Part shown: one piece after another, positions 1 to 7,758 of the stretch
How positions within the stretch are numbered: position 1 is the stretch's first letter
Layout of the letters: each line of letters begins with the position of its first letter
Assembly (NCBI GenBank): GCA_030626465.1
Contig: DAOUOU010000012.1
Span: 1 to 21,711 of the forward strand
Reading direction: 5' to 3'
Source: Bacteroidales bacterium
GTDB taxonomy: Bacteria; Bacteroidota; Bacteroidia; Bacteroidales; UBA10428
DNA length: 21,711 bases
Program-made: the position numbers and the translations under genes
The notes under the pieces: generated by a model
Seen by the model: only the letters and a program-made list of their open reading frames with translations
Told to the model about the DNA's origin: nothing
Database searches by the model: none

Positions 1-53
1 AAACCTTCGTGTACATCTTTTGCCAGTTGAGTAAGGATTTCAGTATTTTGCAT
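1..53 (-). CDS. 5' end of an unidentified gene, cut by the window edge
   Basis: An ATG at 53 on the minus strand opens a frame that runs without a stop to the window edge, giving 17 residues starting MQNTEILTQLAKDVHEG. The peptide looks like a normal cytosolic N-terminus: it is polar, has no signal sequence and could form an amphipathic helix. It is too short to assign to a family. The 355-base gap to plsC suggests it has its own promoter, but I see no clear TAnnTTTG element in front of it. It might instead be a chance open frame. Confidence 0.4.
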   Translation of the reverse strand, partial: MQNTEILTQLAKDVHEG

Positions 54-408
54 AATTGAAGTTGATTCTATTTGATTAACTGTATACTTGTAAATTACCT
101 ACCATAATGCGTATTATAATATTTTTGTATCCGGATGTTCGGATTCAATTTTCCCTCGTCCTGCGAGTGTAAATCAAAACCATAAGTGATCAATTCGTCG
201 CCAATACATCAGATACCTTACACGTTCCTCTTCAATCCATGTCTGTTCTTTGTCAGGTTTGTGATCAATCTTATACTATCCACCGGAAAGAATGAATTCA
301 TGCTATTTTCTGTTTAATCTTTAATTGTTTCGATTACATGCCGGCTTATAACCTATGAATAAACCTTAAATTAAAGTATAATGAATGACGTGTAAAACCA
401 AATTTTGT
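54..408. other. Intergenic gap, no intact gene
   Basis: This 355-base stretch separates the left-edge gene from plsC, both on the minus strand. No frame with a credible start, length and composition is visible on either strand. The one part that looks protein-like is a stop-bounded minus-strand frame at 174-275, listed separately. I see no strong hairpin followed by a T run, no TAnnTTTG element and no tRNA-like fold. Confidence 0.6.
174..275 (-). pseudogene. Possible decayed C-terminal coding fragment
   Basis: Between two in-frame stops on the minus strand there are 33 codons rich in charged and aromatic residues, including WIEEERVRYLMYWRRIDHLWF split as WIEEERVRYL then MYWRRIDHLWF. That composition is more like a real protein end than random AT-rich DNA. 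There is no start codon near its beginning and no recognisable upstream part, so if it was coding it is now a remnant. I do not recognise the family, and chance is a serious alternative. Confidence 0.2.
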
Positions 409-1164
409 TCATTCAGAAATCATAGTTTCAGGCAGTAAACTGCATATCTGATCCCTTGTTTTATCAATCAGGTCTTTCATATTGCTTTCACTAAACCCAT
501 TTACATCAATTGGTTTGTGAATCACCATTTTCACCCTGCCTGGTAATATATTCAATGTTCCGCTGGGCATTATTTTATTTGTATTCAACAGGGTAACGGG
601 TAAAAGCGGTAAATTCAGATCGAGAGCAAGCCTAAATGCACCTCTTTTAAAGGAGCCGGGTGTTCCTGTTTTGCTTCGTGTTCCTTCGGGAAATATTACT
701 ACAGATGTTCCGTTAACCAGTTTTCTTTTTGCATGTGCCAGACTTTCAACTGCAGCTCTTTTATGTGAACGATCAAGGAAGATATGCCCTACTTTGGCAC
801 TGCCAAAACCAATTCCGGGAATTTTCCTGAGTTCCTTCTTCATCACCCACTTTATATCCAATCCCATCCATCCATATACCAAAAAAATATCAAAAACACT
901 CTGATGATTCGATACAATGATATAAGATGTCTGAGGTTTAATATTCTCTCGCCCTTTTACAGTTACAAGCATTGGAACAAGAAATGAATTAAACCGAGAC
1001 CATATTACACCACCGTAATAACTGCCGAGTCTTTCATTTACAAGGGTGGCAAGAACTACAGCCAGTATACCAAAGAACAGGGTATTAACAAAGAAGAAAG
1101 GAAGATAGAATAACCATCTGTATGGAAGGTACACTATTATTAGCAGCTTTCGTAAAAACTTCAT
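409..1164 (-). CDS. plsC: 1-acyl-sn-glycerol-3-phosphate acyltransferase (PlsC family)
   Basis: Predicted to transfer an acyl chain to the 2-position of lysophosphatidic acid, making phosphatidic acid for membrane phospholipids at the inner membrane. The 251-residue protein has a hydrophobic N-terminal segment (about 7-42). It then shows the acyltransferase blocks in order: NHQSVFD at 86-92 (the H-x4-D catalytic pair, H87 and D92), GHIFLDRS at 126-133, FPEGTRS at 158-164 (glycerol-phosphate binding) and a hydrophobic LPVTL block near 188. Length and motif spacing match the family. The ATG at 1164 is the natural start, with a TATATTTG promoter element 24 bases upstream. It stands alone on this strand. 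The exact acyl acceptor cannot be read from sequence; related LPLAT enzymes that build ornithine lipids share these motifs. Confidence 0.9.
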   Translation of the reverse strand: MKFLRKLLIIVYLPYRWLFYLPFFFVNTLFFGILAVVLATLVNERLGSYYGGVIWSRFNSFLVPMLVTVKGRENIKPQTSYIIVSNHQSVFDIFLVYGWMGLDIKWVMKKELRKIPGIGFGSAKVGHIFLDRSHKRAAVESLAHAKRKLVNGTSVVIFPEGTRSKTGTPGSFKRGAFRLALDLNLPLLPVTLLNTNKIMPSGTLNILPGRVKMVIHKPIDVNGFSESNMKDLIDKTRDQICSLLPETMISE

Positions 1165-1187
1165 TAATAAATGAGTTTAAAGAGAGA

Positions 1188-1195
1188 CAAATATA
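1188..1195 (-). promoter_or_regulatory. Candidate -7 promoter element for plsC
   Basis: Read on the minus strand this is TATATTTG, an exact match to the Bacteroidota -7 consensus TAnnTTTG, 23 bases before the plsC ATG. No TTTG at the -33 position is visible, so it is supported by one half-site only. Confidence 0.35.
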
Positions 1196-1458
1196 AAACT
1201 TATGATAATGTTTTAATATAAAATCTGATGTTGCATGTTGAATAGACCTTTACTCATCCTGTTTTTTTCAATATTACCTTCCCTGATAGTTACTTTTTAA
1301 TAATTCCTGGTTCATAAAAATCTGGTTTGACAGAGTCCGGCAAAGAAAAACCATGTTTTTAGTATTCAACTTTTTCCAGGTGAAGAATAATAAGATGTTA
1401 GAAGATAATTCTTATATTTATAAACATGTCATTTTTTTAAACCAAAAATCCTATACCT

Positions 1459-2706
1459 ATGAACTTCAGTGGTTATAAATTGATAAATCAAATGTATTCT
1501 TGTGCTCATAGCAAACTTGCCTGTACAATTGTTATGCTCCTTATCCTGAATCTGTTTCAGGCATGTACCCTTAAGAAAGAGAAGAACATTACCAACAAAG
1601 ACTTTAAAAACGTACCTGGAAGTTTTAAGCCCGATCCTCAAAAACTTACTGAACAAAAGGTACAAACACTAGAAATTGGATCGTCGGCTCCCGATTTTAA
1701 ATTACCGGATATCAATGGGAAATTTTACAGTCTTAGTGATTTTAAAAGGGCACAAGTTTTAGTGATAGTTTTTACATGCAACCATTGTCCGACTGCACAG
1801 GCTTACGATAACAGGATCATACAGTTTACGGAAGAATACAGGGATAAGGGAGTAGAGCTTGTAGCTATTATGCCAAATAGTGCTTATGGATTGTTACTTG
1901 AGGAATGCGGTTATTCTGATCTGAACGATTCTTATGATGAGATGGCTATACGTGCGGCTGATAAGAATTTTAATTTTCCGTATTTGTATGATGGCGATAA
2001 CCAGAAGACAGCAATCGCTTATGGTCCATCCACAACTCCGCATATTTTTATTTTTAATAATGAACGAAAACTTAGTTATACAGGGAGAATTGATGATTCT
2101 GAGAAACCCGGAACCGGTAATGCCGAAGATATGCGTCTTGCTGTTGATGAACTCATTGAAGGAAAACCTGTCAGTAATCCAAAAACAAAGGCTTTCGGAT
2201 GTTCAATTAAGTGGTCGTGGAAATCGGAGTGGACTGATAAAGTGAATAAAGACTGGGAGGATAAAACTGTAACGCTTAATGATATTGATGAGGAGGGTGT
2301 CAGAAATATTTTTATCAATAACTCAGGCAAATTGCGATTGATTAATCTATGGGCAACCTGGTGTGCTCCCTGCATAATTGAATATCCGGAATTGCTAAAA
2401 TTGCAGCGTATGTATGGAAATCGTGATTTTGAATTTGTTTCGATATCAACCGATAGAATTGAGAATAGAGAGAAAGTTATGGAGTTTCTTGAAAAAGAAA
2501 ATTCCTCCATTCAAAACTTTATTTTTAATAAGGATGAAAAATATGAACTTATTGAGATTGTTGATCCAAAATGGGAAGGAGCTCTTCCATACACATTGTT
2601 AATAGAACCAGATGGAACCATTATTTATGCCAGCCAGGGGATTGTTGATATTCTTTCCTTAAGAAAAGTTATTGTTGAACATCCGTTGTTGGGACGGTAT
2701 TATTAA
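1459..2706 (+). CDS. Lipoprotein with two thioredoxin-fold domains (redoxin plus TlpA-like)
   Basis: A 415-residue envelope protein predicted to do thiol-disulfide or peroxide chemistry outside the inner membrane. The N-terminus has a hydrophobic stretch ending in LFQAC (C36), a plausible lipobox. The ATG at 1492 (residue 12) would give a more usual 25-residue signal and may be the true start. Domain 1 (about 70-240) is an AhpC/TSA-type redoxin with CNHCP at 107-111, a cis-proline in TTPHIF (P194) and a KAFGCSIKW segment typical of this redoxin subgroup. Domain 2 (about 265-410) is TlpA/ResA-like, with ATWCAPC (C302-x-x-C305) and cis-Pro P377. Tandem fusion of these two classes is the notable feature. 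The substrate is unknown; cytochrome maturation, disulfide reduction and peroxide reduction are all possible. fhs follows after 133 bases with its own promoter element, so co-transcription is uncertain. Confidence 0.8.
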   Translation: MNFSGYKLINQMYSCAHSKLACTIVMLLILNLFQACTLKKEKNITNKDFKNVPGSFKPDPQKLTEQKVQTLEIGSSAPDFKLPDINGKFYSLSDFKRAQVLVIVFTCNHCPTAQAYDNRIIQFTEEYRDKGVELVAIMPNSAYGLLLEECGYSDLNDSYDEMAIRAADKNFNFPYLYDGDNQKTAIAYGPSTTPHIFIFNNERKLSYTGRIDDSEKPGTGNAEDMRLAVDELIEGKPVSNPKTKAFGCSIKWSWKSEWTDKVNKDWEDKTVTLNDIDEEGVRNIFINNSGKLRLINLWATWCAPCIIEYPELLKLQRMYGNRDFEFVSISTDRIENREKVMEFLEKENSSIQNFIFNKDEKYELIEIVDPKWEGALPYTLLIEPDGTIIYASQGIVDILSLRKVIVEHPLLGRYY

Positions 2707-2812
2707 GTGTTGAGTATGAGGATCAGATTGACTGCACTCTCAGTGGCTGATATAGATCCTGATGGCAGTGAATAAAAATCCTGTTTTATTTATTTACTTC
2801 ATGTAAGTCAGT

Positions 2813-2820
2813 TATATTTG
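2813..2820 (+). promoter_or_regulatory. Candidate -7 promoter element for fhs
   Basis: TATATTTG matches the Bacteroidota consensus TAnnTTTG exactly and lies 19 bases before the fhs ATG. The expected TTTG about 20 bases further upstream is replaced by a T-rich stretch, so only the -7 half is well supported. Confidence 0.4.
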
Positions 2821-2839
2821 AGGCGTCAAATATTCTACC

Positions 2840-4480
2840 ATGAACAGTATGAATTATTCGAATCAAGAAATTAAGCTCAGGAAAATTTCTGAGGTCGCAG
2901 AAGATCTTGGCTTTGATATCGAATCAATCTTACCTCACGGACATTATATTGCTAAAATCCCGATAAGCCATCTTAAAGACAGAGGCTCAGATCCCGATGG
3001 AAACCTGATTCTGGTCACGGCCATGACTCCAACCCCTCAGGGTGAAGGAAAAACTACAACGACGATCGGGTTGGGTGATGCCCTTCGTGAACTAGGTAAT
3101 AAAACAGCAATATGTCTGAGGGAACCTTCATTAGGACCCTATTTTGGAATAAAAGGAGGAGGAACAGGTGCAGGTAAAGCTCAGATTATGCCGGCAGAGG
3201 ATATTAATCTGCATTTTGTTGGTGATATGTATTCGGTAAGTAAATCTAATAACCTTTTATCAGCATTAATAGACAACCATCTGCAACATGGTAATGAATT
3301 AGGTATTGATCCGCGCAGGATTATCTGGCGCCGGGTAATTGATTTAAACGACAGGGCTTTACGAGAAATATTTATCGGGTTGGGCGGTGTAAAACATGGT
3401 GTTCCCCGACAGGATGGGTTTAATATAACTCCGGCATCAGAGGTAATGGCTATGCTATGTCTGGCAGAAGATTATAAAAATCTTGGAGAGAGACTGGCCC
3501 GTACTGTAATAGGATTTACCTATAGAGGAGAGCCTGTAAAGGTAGAACATATTGGAGCACAAGGGGCAATGCAAATATTATTAAGAGATACCATTCATCC
3601 AAATCTGGTTCAGACCATGGAAGGAACACCTGCCTTTGTCCATGCTGGTCCCTTTGCAAATATTGCTCAGGGTACAAATAGTGCTATTGCAACCAGGATG
3701 GCATTAAAAGTGGCCGATTATGTTGTTACCGAAGCAGGGTTTGCAACTGATCTTGGCGCTGAGAAATTCTTTCATATCAAGTGCAGAAGTGCAGGTTTGA
3801 ATCCGCAGGCAGTTGTTATTGTGGCAACTGCTAAAGCAATTCATTATCATGGCGGAATAAATGAAAACGGGGGTCTGGCAAATCTTTCCAAACACATTGA
3901 GAATATACGTTTGTTCAATCTGGAGCCAGTAGTGGCACTTAACAAATTCGCCGGCGATAAGGAAGAAGATCTTAAAGCTGTTGTACAGTTTTGTGAGAAG
4001 CAAGGTGTTAGGGCTGTTGTAGCAACTCACTTCGAACACGGTGGAAAGGGTGCTCTGGAATTGGCAAAGGCTGTAATGAATAGTCTTAATGATAATAAAG
4101 CACATGAACTCAACTACCTGTATTCGCTCGAAATGCCCATTAAAGAGAAGATAATAACTCTAGCACAACAGGTATACGGAGCTGATGGAGTTGATTTCGA
4201 CAGGAGAGCTGAGACTGATATAGATCTGATAGCAGATTGCGGCTATGAAAATCTGCCTGTTTGTGTTGCGAAAACACCAAAATCTCTTTCCGATAATCCT
4301 AAGTTATTGGGAAGACCGGTTAATTTTAAAATTACTGTAAACGAAGCACGTATCTCAGCAGGAGCAGGCTTTGTTGTTGTTATCTGCGGCAATATCATGA
4401 CCATGCCCGGTTTACCTAAAGTACCTGCTGCCCTGAAGATCAAAGTTTTGCCTGACGGAAGTGCTACCGGGTTATCGTAA
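2840..4480 (+). CDS. fhs: Formate--tetrahydrofolate ligase
   Basis: Joins formate to tetrahydrofolate using ATP, giving 10-formyl-tetrahydrofolate for purine, formyl-methionine and (through FolD) methylene-folate supply; in acetogens the same enzyme feeds the methyl branch of acetogenesis. The 546-residue protein is collinear with the family, which is usually about 555 residues. It shows the nucleotide-binding loop TPTPQGEGKTTTT (63-75), the conserved block LREPSLGPYFGIKGGGTG (93-110), the motif FEHGGKGALELAK in the C-terminal half and the family-typical ending NIMTMPGLPKVPA. No residue loss is evident. A second ATG lies at codon 4; neither choice affects the domain. A divergent thymidylate-synthase-like gene follows 119 bases downstream on the same strand, which is suggestive because both proteins use folate carriers. 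Confidence 0.97.
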   Translation: MNSMNYSNQEIKLRKISEVAEDLGFDIESILPHGHYIAKIPISHLKDRGSDPDGNLILVTAMTPTPQGEGKTTTTIGLGDALRELGNKTAICLREPSLGPYFGIKGGGTGAGKAQIMPAEDINLHFVGDMYSVSKSNNLLSALIDNHLQHGNELGIDPRRIIWRRVIDLNDRALREIFIGLGGVKHGVPRQDGFNITPASEVMAMLCLAEDYKNLGERLARTVIGFTYRGEPVKVEHIGAQGAMQILLRDTIHPNLVQTMEGTPAFVHAGPFANIAQGTNSAIATRMALKVADYVVTEAGFATDLGAEKFFHIKCRSAGLNPQAVVIVATAKAIHYHGGINENGGLANLSKHIENIRLFNLEPVVALNKFAGDKEEDLKAVVQFCEKQGVRAVVATHFEHGGKGALELAKAVMNSLNDNKAHELNYLYSLEMPIKEKIITLAQQVYGADGVDFDRRAETDIDLIADCGYENLPVCVAKTPKSLSDNPKLLGRPVNFKITVNEARISAGAGFVVVICGNIMTMPGLPKVPAALKIKVLPDGSATGLS

Positions 4481-4599
4481 TTCTTCATCGCACAGTTAAT
4501 AACATCATAATAACTTTTGGTCTTAGCCTGTACCAATGGTTTAGTATATTCAATATCTTTCGATCTGATAAAACCTAATTAATAATTAATTATACGAGT

Positions 4600-5487
4600 A
4601 TGTTGAATATACCGGTAATTTCTGTAAGTGAGAAATCGTTGGCAAAGGCTTTTGAAGCAGCTTTGACAGGATTATACGAGAAAGGCATGAACTTTAAAAC
4701 CCAATACGACAAGGAAGGAGATCCTTTAAGTATTGACTGTACAATGAACATAACCATTGAAGAGCCGGAGAGTGAACCTATGATCCATATGGCATTTCCG
4801 GGTGGTATTGAAGAATTAAAGGAATATGTGCTTGAGCTGAAAGGATTCAAAGATCACTGGGTGAAGAACATGAATGATCCTAATGATACGCGTTGGGAAT
4901 ATACCTACCATGGCCGACTGGAAAAATATGGGATCTGGATGGAGAAAAATGAAAAGGGCTCTGTAGAAAGTGGACCCTTCAAGATAAATCAGATTGAGGC
5001 AGTAATAAAAAAGCTTGCAAGTCAACCTTTTACACGACAGGCACAAATGATCACCTGGATGCCTAATCTTGATTCGGAATGCTATGATCCCCCTTGTTTA
5101 CAATCTCTATGGTACAGAATGCCTGAAGATGAAAATGGTGTATACTGGTTAAACTGTAATATAAGATTCAGAAGTAACGATGCCTGGGGTGCTAGTTTTA
5201 TGAATATGTTTGGCTTTATACAATTCAATAAGGAAATCATTGCTGCGGAAATTGAAAAACGTACCGGGAAAACTGTAAGGCTTGGCAGGCTTAACTGGCA
5301 TGCCGATTCCTACCATATTTATGGAAAGGACATACAGTTAGCCAGGGAAATGCTGTTTGACAGAATCCATGAGTTGAGGCTTGAAGAAAGAACGTATAAT
5401 TTTAACAATGAGTTTATTAAGGAAATGTACGAAAACGCTGAACCTCGAATTTTGGAAAAGATACAAGAATATGATTTAAACCATTAA
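4600..5487 (+). CDS. Divergent thymidylate synthase (ThyA)-family protein
   Basis: Likely a folate-dependent pyrimidine-nucleotide methylase or hydroxymethylase. Identity is by residues rather than overall similarity, using E. coli ThyA numbering from memory. E58 matches E75 in EYVLELKG and W80 matches W99. The catalytic Cys146 matches C166 in DPPCLQ. R166, S167, D169 and N177 match R191, S192, D194 and N202 in RSNDAWGASFMN with identical spacing. H207 and Y209 match H239 and Y241 in YHIY. The retained Asn (N202) is the residue that favours uracil over cytosine bases. Departures: the phosphate-binding R21 position reads as Lys in DKEG, the R126-R127 pair reads R146-Q147, and the loop after W99 is about 10 residues shorter. 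PPCLQ resembles archaeal-type synthases. Its 295 residues fit the family. fhs lies directly upstream. It could be the organism's dTMP synthase or an enzyme with a shifted substrate. Confidence 0.75.
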   Translation: MLNIPVISVSEKSLAKAFEAALTGLYEKGMNFKTQYDKEGDPLSIDCTMNITIEEPESEPMIHMAFPGGIEELKEYVLELKGFKDHWVKNMNDPNDTRWEYTYHGRLEKYGIWMEKNEKGSVESGPFKINQIEAVIKKLASQPFTRQAQMITWMPNLDSECYDPPCLQSLWYRMPEDENGVYWLNCNIRFRSNDAWGASFMNMFGFIQFNKEIIAAEIEKRTGKTVRLGRLNWHADSYHIYGKDIQLAREMLFDRIHELRLEERTYNFNNEFIKEMYENAEPRILEKIQEYDLNH

Positions 5488-5563
5488 TATGACATAGCTT
5501 TTGTAATATTCGGTCAAAAAGACTAACTTCTTATTTAACGCAAATTGTCTAATTTATTGAGTC

Positions 5564-6076
5564 ATGAGAAACTTAGTTGTACTACTAATGTTTTTTTCCA
5601 TTTCAATTTATGGTCAAAAATGTAATTACCTGGCAAACAAAGTGAGTGGTATGGATGGTAAACGCCTGGTTATTACCGAACCACTTACGCTTGTTAGTAA
5701 ATATGGAGAAGGTTCAGTAGATGTCTGGTCAACAATCTATGGCGATACTTCCCTGATGATTGCCTTTGTTATCCGGTCAAAACAAGAATTAGCATTAATC
5801 AAAGGTGATAGCATTAACATTACCCTTGATACTGGCGATCAAATCATTCTTAACGTTATGCAGGATGCAGTATCGAAAGAAACTGATCAGACATATTCTC
5901 TAACAGCCCTCACCAGAATTGATGATCTCCTGATTGAGAAATTTCAAAATCAGATTATTGAAAAAGTTGCTATTGACTATGGAGATTCCATAACTGAAGG
6001 AAGCCCCCAAAACAAAAAGCAGGCAGTCGCAATTAGGAATATAGTGAATTGCGTGGTTGAGTATTTAGTGAAATAA
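5564..6076 (+). CDS. Small exported protein of unknown function
   Basis: A 170-residue protein that I do not recognise. Residues 1-17 form a clear Sec signal peptide (MRNLVVLLMFFSISIYGQ, cleavage expected near YG-Q-K), so it is probably periplasmic or outer-membrane associated. The mature part is mostly beta-prone: it has alternating hydrophobic stretches such as RLVITEPLTLVSK and SINITLDTGDQIILNVM, and ends in a helix-prone tail. One Cys lies right after the signal (C20) and another near the C-terminus (C163), so a disulfide is possible. It starts 76 bases after the ThyA-like gene on the same strand, and transcription probably ends at the strong hairpin at 6197-6224. Confidence 0.75.
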   Translation: MRNLVVLLMFFSISIYGQKCNYLANKVSGMDGKRLVITEPLTLVSKYGEGSVDVWSTIYGDTSLMIAFVIRSKQELALIKGDSINITLDTGDQIILNVMQDAVSKETDQTYSLTALTRIDDLLIEKFQNQIIEKVAIDYGDSITEGSPQNKKQAVAIRNIVNCVVEYLVK

Positions 6077-6196
6077 TTAAAAATAAGTATCAGGCAGGGT
6101 TACTTTTTCGTCTTTCGAAGAATTAATACTTGCGTTGTAAGATAAAAGTTAAGTCCAACCAAAACGTTGATTGATAGAAACTAATGTTAACGCACC

Positions 6197-6224
6197 AGGC
6201 ACAGCTTTATGCTGTGCCTTTTTT
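6197..6224 (+). terminator. Rho-independent terminator
   Basis: A perfect 9-base-pair stem, AGGCACAGC paired with GCTGTGCCT around the loop TTTAT, runs straight into a run of six T (6219-6224). It faces rightwards and would stop transcription from the fhs side 120 bases after the stop codon at 6076. The other strand lacks a T run, so it does not serve gntP in the same way. Confidence 0.88.
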
Positions 6225-6274
6225 ATGGAATTGGATACCTGAAAACTGAGTTTTTCTGTTGCAGACAATACCTT

Positions 6275-7642
6275 TCATTTTATCAGGGCACTTGCAATCA
6301 AACAAAAAACTAAACCACAGACAGCAATAATAGTTTCCATGACTGTCCATGATTGGAGGGTTTGTTTTTCAGTAAGGCCCAGGTATTTCCCCACCAGCCA
6401 AAATCCACTGTCGTTAACATGAGAAAGAATTGTTGCTCCGGAGGCAATCGCCAACACGATTAATGCCCGATCAATTTCAGAAACATTGAGAACTTCAAGA
6501 ACAGGAGCGATAATACCTGCTGCTGTTATCATTGAAACAGTGGCGGATCCCTGTGTGATCCTTACAAGTGCAGCCAACAGCCACGCGAGAAGGATAGGAG
6601 AAATGCTTGAACCGGCAATGGAGTTTGCCAGAACATAACCTATACCACTATCAATAAGCATTTGTTTTAATACTCCTCCGGCACCTGTTATAAGAATAAT
6701 TATGCCGGCCGGACCGAGGGATTTTGTCGAAAGCCTGAGAATTTCATGCCTTGACTTACCTGTTCTGATACCAAGAAAATACACTGCCATAAGAGTAGCA
6801 ATGATGAGTGCTGTGAAAGGATGACCGCAAAACACAATTGTGTCCGTTAGCAAAGAGGATGAAATTGTATTGAGCTTGACAAATAGATCAGTAACTGTAC
6901 TGAGCACAATCAGCAGGAGCGGAATACCTATTATGGATATAATCAGGTAAAAAGATGGTAGCCTGTCCTTGCTTATATTATCTTTTGTATCTCCATGCGA
7001 CAAGGCCTCATTTGGAATAGAAACAGCTATCTTCGCAGCTATGTATTTTCCAAAAACAGGACCTGCAAGAATAGCAGTCGGGATGCCTAAAAGAAATCCG
7101 AAAAGAATGACCCATCCTAAAGATACATCAATAATCTCTGCAACAGCTACAGGTCCGGGAGTTGGAGGTATAAAACTATGAGTTACCGCCAGTCCTGCAA
7201 GCAAAGGGATTGCATAGTACAACAAAGATTTTTTTGTATCACGCGCCAGGGCATATAGAAGAGGCACAAGTATAATGAAGCCAACGTCAAAAAAAACAGG
7301 TATTGCTACAATAAATCCTGTTAGCATCATTGCCCAGGAAGCTTTCTTATTTCCAAACTTATTTACAAGGTGGTGAGCAAGAACTTCTGCTCCCCCCGAA
7401 CTTTCCAATATTTGTCCGAAAATAGCACCAAGACCTACGACAACAGCTACAAATCCCAGAGTACTGCCCATACCCTGTTGTATACTATCAAGAATGCTCT
7501 TTAATGGCATACCGGTAATTATCCCAACATAAATAGCAACAAGCAGCAGTGATATAAAAGCACTGATTCTCAGTTTTAAGACAAGGAATAACAAGATAGT
7601 AACAGCAGAAACTAATATGAATAGGATAAATAATACAGACAT
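6275..7642 (-). CDS. GntP-family gluconate/organic acid:H+ symporter
   Basis: Inner-membrane permease that probably imports gluconate or a related hydroxy-acid with protons. The 455 residues are almost entirely hydrophobic helices, as expected for the GntP/GntT family (about 440-460 residues). Family blocks are present: an FFDVGFIILVPLLYALAR segment near 117-134, HSFIPPTPGP at 155-164, GSATVSMITAAG at 365-376 and NDSGFWLVGKYLG at 410-422. The start ATG at 7642 gives a direct membrane entry and is backed by a well-spaced Bacteroidota promoter just upstream. No sugar-acid kinase or dehydratase lies beside it, so the substrate (gluconate, ketogluconate, glycerate and others are known in the family) cannot be fixed from context. 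It is divergent from the lipid kinase gene. Confidence 0.92.
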   Translation of the reverse strand: MSVLFILFILVSAVTILLFLVLKLRISAFISLLLVAIYVGIITGMPLKSILDSIQQGMGSTLGFVAVVVGLGAIFGQILESSGGAEVLAHHLVNKFGNKKASWAMMLTGFIVAIPVFFDVGFIILVPLLYALARDTKKSLLYYAIPLLAGLAVTHSFIPPTPGPVAVAEIIDVSLGWVILFGFLLGIPTAILAGPVFGKYIAAKIAVSIPNEALSHGDTKDNISKDRLPSFYLIISIIGIPLLLIVLSTVTDLFVKLNTISSSLLTDTIVFCGHPFTALIIATLMAVYFLGIRTGKSRHEILRLSTKSLGPAGIIILITGAGGVLKQMLIDSGIGYVLANSIAGSSISPILLAWLLAALVRITQGSATVSMITAAGIIAPVLEVLNVSEIDRALIVLAIASGATILSHVNDSGFWLVGKYLGLTEKQTLQSWTVMETIIAVCGLVFCLIASALIK

Positions 7643-7665
7643 AGTGAATTACTTATTGTACGGAA

Positions 7666-7698
7666 CAAATATAGTTTTTGTAAAATGCTTATACCAAA
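7666..7698 (-). promoter_or_regulatory. Bacteroidota-type promoter for the gntP-family gene
   Basis: On the minus strand TTTG (7695-7698) is followed after 21 bases by TATATTTG (7666-7673), matching the -33 TTTG and -7 TAnnTTTG pattern with near-ideal spacing. The -7 box ends 23 bases before the ATG at 7642. This is the best promoter match in the window. Confidence 0.55.
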
Positions 7699-7758
7699 GT
7701 TCAGAAATTTTTGTGTTTCAATATTATTTAGATCTTTGTCTAAGAAACAGAAAATTAG

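Noticed and set aside
1..53. Assignment of the left-edge peptide to a named enzyme such as a histidine N-methyltransferase or a corrinoid protein
   Set aside because: Seventeen residues fit several families loosely; no diagnostic motif lies inside the window.
1235..1300. 21-codon hydrophobic peptide in the gap before the thioredoxin-fold lipoprotein gene
   Set aside because: It is very short and composed of codons expected from T-rich DNA. There is no second domain, and nothing suggests translation.
2076..2510. 144-codon minus-strand frame opposite the thioredoxin-fold gene
   Set aside because: The plus-strand frame has clear catalytic motifs through this whole stretch, so the minus frame is a shadow.
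2707..2839. Small plus-strand frame between the thioredoxin-fold gene and fhs
   Set aside because: It has only 17 codons and no hydrophobic or conserved pattern. The region is better explained as the fhs leader with its promoter.
7731..7738. GATCTTTG as a promoter -7 box for the lipid kinase gene
   Set aside because: The first base of TAnnTTTG is not matched and the spacing to the nearest TTTG upstream is only 17 bases.
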